Origin: Burkholderiales bacterium
GTDB lineage: Bacteria > Pseudomonadota > Gammaproteobacteria > Burkholderiales > Burkholderiaceae_C
Direction: 5' to 3'
NCBI GenBank assembly: GCA_003963075.1
Contig: RXJV01000064.1
Location: 1-64,000, forward strand
Length of the DNA stretch: 64,000 nt
Both the position numbers and the translations under genes were made by a program. Below the pieces are notes generated by a model. The model made no database searches. It was not told the DNA's origin and saw only the letters and a program-made list of their open reading frames with translations. This document shows positions 58,901-64,000 of the stretch, in pieces. Within the stretch, counting starts at the first letter, position 1, and each line of letters starts with the position of its first letter.

Positions 58901-59910
58901 TTCTCGATCAGCAGCTGCTCGACCTTGTTGCGGTAGCTGTAGCGCTTGACCCGCGCCAGACCGGGGTCGATGACGTAGCGGATGCCGGGCACCGTCAGCG
59001 AGGTCTCGGCCACGTTGGTCGCCAGCACGATGCGACGCGCGCCATGCGGCTCGAAGACCTTGTTCTGCTCGGCCTCGGACAGGCGCGAGAACAGCGGCAG
59101 GATGTCCACGCCCGGCGGGTGGTGCTTGCGCAGCGCCTCGGCCGCCTCGCGGATCTCGCGTTCGCCGGGCAGGAAGACCAGCACGTCGCCGCCACCCTCG
59201 CGCCAGAGCTCGTCCACCGCGTCGCAGATCGCGTTGTTCAGGTCGTACTCGCGGCTTTCCTCGAAGGGGCGGTAGCGCTGCTCGACCGGGAAGAGCCGGC
59301 CCGACACCATCAGCACAGGCGCCGGCCCCTTGGTCGACTCGAAATGCTTGGCGAAGCGCTCGGCGTCGATGGTGGCCGAGGTGACGATGATCTTCAGGTC
59401 CGGCCGGCGCGGCAGCAGCTCGCGCAGATAGCCGAGCAGAAAGTCGATGTTCAGGCTGCGCTCGTGGGCCTCGTCGATGATCAGCGTGTCATAGGCCTTC
59501 AGCAGCGGGTCGCTCTGGGTCTCGGCCAGCAGGATGCCGTCGGTCATCAGCTTGACCGAGGCGCCCTTGGAGAGCCGGTCCTGGAAGCGCACCTTGTAGC
59601 CGACCACCTCGCCCAGCGGCGTCTTCAACTCTTCGGCAATGCGCTTGGCCACGCTGCTCGCGGCAATCCGCCGCGGCTGGGTGTGGCCGATCATCCCGCC
59701 GCCGTTGACGCGGCCGCGCCCCATCGCCAGCGCGATCTTGGGCAGCTGGGTCGTCTTGCCCGAGCCGGTCTCGCCGCAGACGATGACGACCTGGTGCTCG
59801 CGCAGCGCCGCCTCGATCTCGCCGCGGCGGGCCGAGACGGGCAGGGATTCGGGGAAGGAAATGGAAAGAGCCGGTTGAGGCAACCGGCTCTCGGGGCGTT
59901 CGGAATTCAT
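55984..59910 (-). CDS. hrpA: ATP-dependent RNA helicase HrpA, with an in-frame repeat insertion
   Basis: A 1308-residue DEAH-box helicase. Walker A is GETGSGKT at 46-53, the DEAH box is in IIDEAHERSLN, and the SAT-type and QRAGRCGR motifs follow. The HA2, OB-fold and long C-terminal DUF3418 domains complete it. Known HrpA proteins act on ribosomes or mRNA in translation quality control. Near the middle (about residues 510-550) a Gly/Pro/Ala/Arg-rich stretch, encoded by a copy of the intergenic repeat, interrupts the segment that in relatives runs directly from KLWKWLG to HKLSHRK. The start at 59910 is the family ATG. Confidence 0.93.
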   Translation of the reverse strand: MNSERPESRLPQPALSISFPESLPVSARRGEIEAALREHQVVIVCGETGSGKTTQLPKIALAMGRGRVNGGGMIGHTQPRRIAASSVAKRIAEELKTPLGEVVGYKVRFQDRLSKGASVKLMTDGILLAETQSDPLLKAYDTLIIDEAHERSLNIDFLLGYLRELLPRRPDLKIIVTSATIDAERFAKHFESTKGPAPVLMVSGRLFPVEQRYRPFEESREYDLNNAICDAVDELWREGGGDVLVFLPGEREIREAAEALRKHHPPGVDILPLFSRLSEAEQNKVFEPHGARRIVLATNVAETSLTVPGIRYVIDPGLARVKRYSYRNKVEQLLIENISQAAANQRAGRCGRVSNGICVRLYSEKEFNERPKFTDPEILRSSLAGVILRMKSLHLGDVERFPFLEAPRPKAIADGYQLLNELGATDDNNELTPLGKELSRLPLDPRVGRMILEARTRDALTEVLVIASALSGQDVRDRPQEAAQAADEKHKKFDDEKSEFMGYLKLWKWLGDSKGGSPVDPQDAAVRRPPPEGAAAPRGGPAVPREHKLSHRKHEALLRENFVSPRRVREWRDVHSQLHTVVTEHGWRLNQSPATYEQIHLSMLAGLLGNIGQKSDDEDWYLGARGIKFYRHPGAHLSKKPGRWIVAAELVDTSRLYGRGLANIEPQWLPPIAGHLIKTQLLEPHWEKKAAEVVALERATLYGIVLYSNKRVNFGRVDPKAAREIFIREGLVNDELPEDLVRQLPFIGHNRRQIAKVEALEHKSRRQDVLVDDELIYAFYDDKLPAHVFSGATLLKWWREASKSDDKLLRLSQDELMRHEAAGVTSEAFPKVIRLGGVDCAANYLHQPGDARDGLTVTVPLFALNQVSEERAEWLVPGMLAQKVTALLKSLHQKPRARLTPLPDFVAEFIELTPFGQGGLVEVLLKAVKERTQLAVQRNDFKLEQLAPHLFMNFRVVDEHGRQLGQGRQLAALKAELGGQARSAFQALAALKLPAKEEAPKPAPAPVAGKGVRADVVKKPEPARDASQTYTDWTFGELPELLEVRKGGQTLIGFPALIDKGAHVEIEVFDEPEVAAAKHRAGLRRLIALQLKEPLKFLEKNIPDLQRMSVLFMGLGTAEELRDQIIGVALDRAFLGDPLPTDPISFKRRIEEGRSRLNLIAQEVARAVHAVLQELANATRKLKDARPPKDVGDDITAQLQRLVPKRFALDTPWAQLQHLPRYLKAVTARLDKLRADAARDAKLMAEVKPLEQRYTRRLAELKGVKDARLDDFRWQLEELRVSLFAQELRTPQPVSVKRLDKVWSQLSN
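58287..58355 (-). repeat. Repeat related to copy C, inserted inside hrpA
   Basis: A 69-base GC-rich element with CAGCCCCCTCGGGGGGTGG followed by an ACGCCGC...GCGGCGT stem and CCTGGGGGTC. It aligns with the second half of copy C (47693-47777) in the same orientation. It adds a Pro/Arg/Ala/Gly-rich stretch to HrpA without breaking the reading frame. Confidence 0.7.
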
Positions 59911-59925
59911 TGCGGCGGGATTGTC
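59911..59925 (-). promoter_or_regulatory. -10 box, near-leaderless start of hrpA
   Basis: GACAAT on the minus strand (59925-59920) lies 9 bases before the hrpA ATG. Its complement (ATTGTC) overlaps TTGTCC (59921-59926), which sits at -35 spacing for the divergent argA promoter. Confidence 0.45.
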
Positions 59926-59956
59926 CCGCACCTGTGAGGCCGCACAATTCCGCCCC
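59921..59956 (+). promoter_or_regulatory. -35/-10 promoter of argA, predicted leaderless
   Basis: TTGTCC (59921-59926) and CACAAT (59943-59948) are 16 bases apart, and the argA ATG follows the -10 by 8 bases. No ribosome binding site is present. The hexamers overlap those of the hrpA promoter on the other strand. Confidence 0.5.
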
Positions 59957-61300
59957 ATGAGCGGTCTCGTCTTTCCCCACACCTTCGTGCCCTGGTTCCG
60001 CGCCGTGGCGCCCTACATCCACGCCTACCGTGGCGAGACCTTCGTCGTGGGCATGCCGGGGGAGCTGATTGCCGCCGGCAAGCTCAATGCCTTCGTCCAG
60101 GACCTGGCCATCCTGCATGCCATGGGCATCAAGATCGTGCTGGTGCATGGCTTCCGGCCCCAGGTCAACGAGCAGCTGGCCGCCAAGGGCCAGGCGCCCC
60201 GCTTCAGTCACGGCCAGCGCATCACCGACGCGATCGCGCTGGACTGCGCCCAGGAAGCCGCCGGCCAGCTGCGCTTCGAGATCGAAGCGGCCTTCAGCCA
60301 GGGCCTGCCGAACACGCCGATGGCCAACGCCACGGTGCGGGTCGTCTCGGGCAACTTTCTGACCGCCCGGCCGGTCGGCATCGTCGATGGCGTGGACTTT
60401 CAGCATTCCGGCCTGGTGCGCAAGGTCGACTCCGCCGCCATCCAGCGCGCCATCGACATCGGCGCCATCGTGCTGCTGTCGCCCTTCGGCTTCTCGCCGA
60501 CCGGTGAGGCCTTCAACCTCAGCATGGAAGACGTCGCCACGTCGACCGCGATCGCGCTGCAGGCCGACAAGCTGCTGTTCGTCTGCGAGTCACCCGGTGT
60601 GCCGGAAGACCCGAGCGACCCCGAAAGCCCCATCGACACGGAACTGGCGCTGGCGGATGCCGACCGCATGCTGGCCAGCGCCCCGCCCTACCCCGCGCCG
60701 ACCGATGCCGCCTTCTATCTGCGCCATTGCGCCGAAGCCTGCCGCGCCGGCGTCGAACGCACGCACATCATCCCGTTCGCGGTGGATGGCGCGCTGTTGC
60801 AGGAGGTCTACACCCACGATGGCATCGGCACCATGGTGGTCGACGAGAAACTGGAAAGCCTGCGCGAGGCCAGTTCCGACGATGTGGCGGGCATCATCAA
60901 ACTGATCGAACCCTTTGAGCGCGATGGCACGCTGGTCAAGCGCAGCCGCACGGAAATCGAGCGCGACGCCGAGCTTTACACCGTCATCGAGCATGACGGC
61001 GTCATCTTCGGCTGTGCCGCCCTATATCCCTACGTCGAGGCCCATACCGCCGAAATGGCCGCGCTCACGGTTTCTGCCGAGGTGCAGGGTCAGGGCGACG
61101 GCGACCGGCTGCTCAAAAGAATCGAACAACGCGCCAAAGCGATGGGCCTGGACAGCATCTTCGTGTTGACCACGCGCACCATGCATTGGTTCATCAAGCG
61201 CGGTTTTCAGCAGGTTGATCCGGAATGGCTGCCCGAGGAGCGCAAGCGCAAATACAACTGGGACCGCCGCTCCCTGGTGCTGGTCAAGAAATTCAACTAA
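59957..61300 (+). CDS. argA: N-acetylglutamate synthase ArgA
   Basis: A 447-residue enzyme for the first step of arginine synthesis, acetylating glutamate. The N-terminal amino-acid-kinase domain (about 15-285) has the KIVLVHGFRPQVNEQL segment and the family arginine-binding region. A GNAT acetyltransferase domain lies at about 300-440, with VQGQGDGDRLLKRIE for acetyl-CoA binding. The end carries a WFIKRGFQQ motif. This two-domain form is normally inhibited by arginine. The ATG at 59957 lies close to a -10-like CACAAT, suggesting a leaderless mRNA. Confidence 0.94.
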   Translation: MSGLVFPHTFVPWFRAVAPYIHAYRGETFVVGMPGELIAAGKLNAFVQDLAILHAMGIKIVLVHGFRPQVNEQLAAKGQAPRFSHGQRITDAIALDCAQEAAGQLRFEIEAAFSQGLPNTPMANATVRVVSGNFLTARPVGIVDGVDFQHSGLVRKVDSAAIQRAIDIGAIVLLSPFGFSPTGEAFNLSMEDVATSTAIALQADKLLFVCESPGVPEDPSDPESPIDTELALADADRMLASAPPYPAPTDAAFYLRHCAEACRAGVERTHIIPFAVDGALLQEVYTHDGIGTMVVDEKLESLREASSDDVAGIIKLIEPFERDGTLVKRSRTEIERDAELYTVIEHDGVIFGCAALYPYVEAHTAEMAALTVSAEVQGQGDGDRLLKRIEQRAKAMGLDSIFVLTTRTMHWFIKRGFQQVDPEWLPEERKRKYNWDRRSLVLVKKFN

Positions 61301-61378
61301 GCCCCCTCGCGCGCCGTGCGCCCGGCCGCCGCGCTACAGTTCCGGCCGATTTCATTTCCGATCGCTCAGGAGCCCGTC

Positions 61379-61657
61379 ATGCCCCGCATCGTCCAATGCG
61401 CTTATCTGAAGAAGGAAGCCGAAGGGCTGGACTTCCCGCCCTATCCGGTGCACACCGAACTCGGCAAACGGGTCTGGGAAACCGTCAGCAAAGAAGCCTG
61501 GGCTGCTTGGATGAAGCACCAGACCATGCTCGTCAACGAAAACCGCCTCAACCTCGCCGATCTGCGTGCCCGTCAATACCTGATGCGCCAGGCCGAGCAG
61601 TTTTTCTTTGGCGCCGGCGCCGAAACCGTCGCGGGCTACGTGCCGCCAACCGCCTGA
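61379..61657 (+). CDS. yggX: YggX family Fe(II)-trafficking / oxidative damage protection protein
   Basis: A 92-residue small protein. It matches Ygg[35 protein letters not shown] (core [12 protein letters not shown] and GKRVWE), [16 protein letters not shown] and the [14 protein letters not shown] tail. The single conserved cysteine near the N-terminus (C7) is kept. YggX protects iron-sulfur enzymes from oxidative damage. The ATG has AGGAG upstream, and a possible -10 TACAGT is at 61335-61340. Confidence 0.96.
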   Translation: MPRIVQCAYLKKEAEGLDFPPYPVHTELGKRVWETVSKEAWAAWMKHQTMLVNENRLNLADLRARQYLMRQAEQFFFGAGAETVAGYVPPTA

Positions 61658-61961
61658 ACCTCGGCAGGCGAAAACTCCGGCGCCGCTGCGCACGCTGCCG
61701 GCAGCCAGGATTTGGACCTGCTCCAGTGCGCTCGCCAGGTGAGGCCGTGCCGGCGGGCCACAAGAAGCAATCCGTTGCCGAATATTGCCGGCTGTATTGA
61801 AACCCGTCTCGGTTCTCCAACAAAAACTCTTGCGCTAAACCCCTGCGCCGCGATTTAATGCGGCCACGGAGATACTCCGCACGTTCCGGCACCCGCCCGT
61901 TCCGAAGCTGGGTCGAACCTGTCGCACATCTCCACGCTCAAATCGCAAGAGGAATAGCAAC
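61658..61961 (+). other. 304-base non-coding stretch between yggX and the H-NS-family gene
   Basis: No supported gene is seen here. The last third holds the promoter for the H-NS-family gene (61830-61859) and its leader. A CGGAG-ATA-CTCCG hairpin (61867-61879) lies at the predicted 5' end of that mRNA. The first part contains some GC-rich palindromes but no terminator with a T-run. Confidence 0.6.
61830..61859 (+). promoter_or_regulatory. Promoter of the H-NS-family gene
   Basis: TTGCGC (61830-61835) and TTTAAT (61854-61859) with an 18-base spacer form a plausible sigma-70 promoter. The start would be near 61866, giving a 5' leader of about 96 bases that begins with the 61867-61879 hairpin. 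Confidence 0.55.
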
Positions 61962-62258
61962 ATGTCCACTCTGAAAGAACTCCTGGCCCAGCGCGAGGCA
62001 CTTGACCAGCAGATCAGCCAAACCAAGGAGCGCGAGCGCAGCGAGGCCGTGGCCAAGGTCAAATCCCTGATGAGCGAATATGGCCTGACGATTGCCGACC
62101 TCAGCAGCCGGGCCGCGAAGCCGGCCAAGGTCTCCAAGGTTGCGGCCAAGTATCGCAACCAGGCCACCGGCGAGACCTGGAGCGGTCGCGGCCTGCAACC
62201 CAAATGGCTGAAGGCCGCCATCGCCGGCGGCGCCAAGCTGACGGATTTCGCGGTTTAA
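61962..62258 (+). CDS. H-NS family histone-like nucleoid protein
   Basis: A 98-residue DNA-binding protein. The N-terminal coiled coil (about 1-45) mediates oligomerisation. The C-terminal H-NS domain has the pattern KYRNQATGETWSGRGLQPKWL, including the GRG-type DNA-binding loop. It represses AT-rich DNA and bridges DNA in relatives such as BpH3. The ribosome site GAGGA lies 7 bases before the ATG, and a strong terminator follows. Confidence 0.93.
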   Translation: MSTLKELLAQREALDQQISQTKERERSEAVAKVKSLMSEYGLTIADLSSRAAKPAKVSKVAAKYRNQATGETWSGRGLQPKWLKAAIAGGAKLTDFAV

Positions 62259-62307
62259 GCGCCGCACAGTGGATTGCGCCGCCCGGTAGCAAGCGGCGCA
62301 CGAAAAC

Positions 62308-62340
62308 AGGGCTGTCCTCCGGACGGCCCTTTTCTTTTTC
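62308..62340 (+). terminator. Intrinsic terminator after the H-NS-family gene
   Basis: A 10-bp stem (AGGGCTGTCC with GGACGGCCCT, one wobble) with a TCC loop is followed by TTTTCTTTTTC. It lies 50 bases after the stop codon and is the strongest intrinsic terminator in the window. Confidence 0.9.
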
Positions 62341-62518
62341 CTCAAGTTACCTCCATAAACCGGGGGCGGTGGCTTTCGTCATGCTGTCCTCCACGGCCTG
62401 CCCCGGGTTTCTCCTAGGCGGTAAATCGCGCCTCGGCCACGAGATTCCGACCATGCCCCGCCGCTCCCACTCCGAATTCCAAGCTGCCCGTCGGGGCAAG
62501 CTCTGCAGGGCCTGAGCC

Positions 62519-64000
62519 GTGGGGCTGCATTTCGGTGGCGATCCGGGCTTGGAAACCCGCGCCGCGACCCGTGGCTCCGACAGTTCGCTGAGCGACGCTG
62601 CCCCACGCCCGACGACCGCTGCGCCCGGGCCGCGGCGGATCCAAGAGCGGCGCGCCTGGATCCGGCTGCAGCCGGTCGGGCTGGCGGCGCTGCTCGGACT
62701 CATCGGCGGCGGCCTGGCGGCCTGGTCGCTGGCGGCGCCGGCCTTGCCGCCCTGGTTGCGCCTGCCCCAGCCCGCAGGTGCGGCCGCGGCGGCCGATCTG
62801 TTCGTGCCGCTGTTGCTGGCAGGGCTCGGCGTGGCCGCACTGTGGCGACTGAGCGCCTGGCTGCTGCCCCTCGTGATGGCCGGTCTGCTGCTTGGATGCG
62901 GATTGCCGCTGCTGCTCGACCTGAGGGCCGATCCGGTCGGCCTGCTCGCTGCGCCAGCGGCATTGACCTGCATGGCCCTGCCGCTGTTTGCGGCGGTGAT
63001 GAACCGGACCCTGCTGCATCGCCTGGGGCTGACGGGCCCGCTGAAGAGCCGGCGCGAGATCATCGGCTTTGCCGCGCTGGCGGGACTGGTTGCGCCGCTG
63101 CTGGGCGCGCTGCCGGCCGTGGCCGCGATGTTGGCGGCTGGGCGCACACCAGGCGACGCCGGCCGCGCCGCCCTGGAGCTCGCCGGCGTCTGGGCCTTGG
63201 CCCTGCTGAGCATGGGTACGGCATTGCTGGCCGGTTCCGAACGAAGGCGGCACGCCGGACGCGGGGTGGCGTGGTGGATTGCATTCGCCGCCGTTGCTGC
63301 CGAGCTCGGTCAGGCCTACACGCCGACTGCCGGCGCCTTGCTGCTTGCCCCCCATGTGCTGTTGCTGCTGCACGCGCTGCAGGCCGCGCCGCGGGATAAC
63401 GCCCGCGTCGGCTTCGCCCTGCTCATGCTGTGGGCGCTGACCACGCCGGCCGCGGCCCCGGACTGGGCGGCAGCCGGCCTGCTGGCCCTGCTGCCGCTGG
63501 CCGCCGTGGCGCTCAACCGGCGGCAGCTGCGCGAGCAGGAGGCCTGGCGCGGCGCCATCGATGCCCAGGGCCTGGCCATGGCCGAATGGCAGCTGCCCGC
63601 GGGGCCGCACCATGCCTCGGCGCGCTGGCTGGCGCTGACGACACCGGCGGACCCGGCCACGGAGCCGGGCAATGCCCCGCTGGACTGGATCCGCGTCGCC
63701 CATCCACGCGACCGCAGCCCGGTGCGCCAGGCGCTGCGAGAACTGCTCGGCGGGTCAGGGCACGGTCCGCTGCGGATGTCGCTGCGCATCGCTGCGGACG
63801 GTGGCGACTGGCGCTGGCATGAGCTGCAGGCCCATGTGCCGCAGCGGGACCGTCGCGGCCAGGCACTGGGCCTGATCGCGACGCTGGCCGATGTCAGCTG
63901 GCGCCACACGGCCGACGAGCGGGAACGCATGTCGGCCACCATCTTCCAGCAGGCCAGCGAGGGGCTGGCTGTGGTGGACCTGCAGTGGCGGGTGGTCGAG
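62519..64000 (+). CDS. Membrane-anchored PAS-domain sensor protein (partial, 5' end)
   Basis: A reading frame that stays open to the window end (494 codons seen). Residues 50-335 hold about eight hydrophobic helices. A PAS/PAC-like domain follows (about 350-465, ending ALGLIATLADVSWRHTADERE), and a second PAS begins at about 470 (TIFQQASEGLAVVDLQW). The output domain lies past the window; by family it would be a GGDEF/EAL or a histidine kinase, but this cannot be told. The GTG start at 62519 has AGGG 8 bases upstream and an in-frame stop just before it (62513-62515). Confidence 0.7.
   Translation, partial: MGLHFGGDPGLETRAATRGSDSSLSDAAPRPTTAAPGPRRIQERRAWIRLQPVGLAALLGLIGGGLAAWSLAAPALPPWLRLPQPAGAAAAADLFVPLLLAGLGVAALWRLSAWLLPLVMAGLLLGCGLPLLLDLRADPVGLLAAPAALTCMALPLFAAVMNRTLLHRLGLTGPLKSRREIIGFAALAGLVAPLLGALPAVAAMLAAGRTPGDAGRAALELAGVWALALLSMGTALLAGSERRRHAGRGVAWWIAFAAVAAELGQAYTPTAGALLLAPHVLLLLHALQAAPRDNARVGFALLMLWALTTPAAAPDWAAAGLLALLPLAAVALNRRQLREQEAWRGAIDAQGLAMAEWQLPAGPHHASARWLALTTPADPATEPGNAPLDWIRVAHPRDRSPVRQALRELLGGSGHGPLRMSLRIAADGGDWRWHELQAHVPQRDRRGQALGLIATLADVSWRHTADERERMSATIFQQASEGLAVVDLQWRVVE

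Noticed and set aside
53413-59937. A 2174-codon open frame on the plus strand, antisense to hrpA and both kinase-HDOD genes
   Set aside because: It mirrors real genes with complete motifs on the minus strand, its peptide is His/Arg/Gln/Leu-biased without domains, and long antisense frames are expected in GC-rich DNA.
62414-63703. A minus-strand frame opposite the membrane PAS gene
   Set aside because: The plus-strand frame shows clear membrane helices and PAS pattern; the minus-strand peptide is Gln/Arg/Gly-rich and featureless.

Overview
This is a GC-rich, densely coded chromosomal segment of a betaproteobacterium. It most probably belongs to Burkholderiales, in the Roseateles/Rubrivivax/Leptothrix-like lineage. 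The evidence is the gene orders (rho-rpmE; rlmE-ftsH-folP-glmM; pstSCAB-phoU-phoB-phoR; carA-lysE-carB-greA; surE-pcm-nlpD-rpoS-rlmD; rnhA-methyltransferase/gloB-mltD; dnaX-ybaB-recR), the protein families, and a GC-rich intergenic repeat that I associate with that lineage. I see no insertion sequence, prophage, tRNA, rRNA or CRISPR array. Most of the window is core chromosome.

Layout. 1-2235: end of rho, ribosomal protein L31 type B, and a multi-spanning membrane protein. 2229-9550: the complete phosphate module on the minus strand (pstS, pstC, pstA, pstB, phoU, phoB, phoR). It is divergent from a FAS1 lipoprotein, with a Pho-box-like array between them. 9615-16106: glmM, folP, ftsH and rlmE on the minus strand, divergent from yhbY, then a DUF4149 protein and greA. 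16188-21861: carB, a LysE-type exporter, carA and a GlcG-like protein. 21951-27812: a BI-1 family protein, rlmD, rpoS, nlpD, pcm and surE. 27906-33664: a quinone oxidoreductase, a LuxR-type response regulator, a Sel1-repeat protein, an FMN-dependent alpha-hydroxy-acid dehydrogenase and a chemoreceptor.

33758-40818 is the more accessory part. It holds a lipoprotein with an L,D-transpeptidase-like motif, YceI, an S46 dipeptidyl-peptidase, an ECF sigma factor between two cupin proteins, and an SRPBCC protein. 40835-51651: dcd, a peptide-type solute-binding protein, rnhA, a methyltransferase, gloB, mltD, a MAPEG protein, recR, ybaB, dnaX, a PurM-family protein, SirB2 and the 4.5S signal-recognition-particle RNA. 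51664-55824: an apparently active Ser/Thr kinase-HDOD-GAF protein and, just upstream in the same operon, a catalytically degraded kinase-HDOD protein. 55984-64000: hrpA, argA, yggX, an H-NS family protein and the start of a membrane PAS sensor.

Three patterns cut across the annotation. (1) Several housekeeping genes (yhbY, rlmD, surE, dnaX, the PurM-like gene, argA and nearly hrpA) have a -10-like hexamer only 6-9 bases before the ATG and no good Shine-Dalgarno sequence, which predicts leaderless or near-leaderless mRNAs. (2) A GC-rich repeat occurs three times directly after stop codons of minus-strand genes, and a related copy lies in frame inside hrpA. (3) The kinase/pseudokinase-HDOD pair and the cupin-sigma-cupin cassette look like signalling systems whose partners are not yet known.
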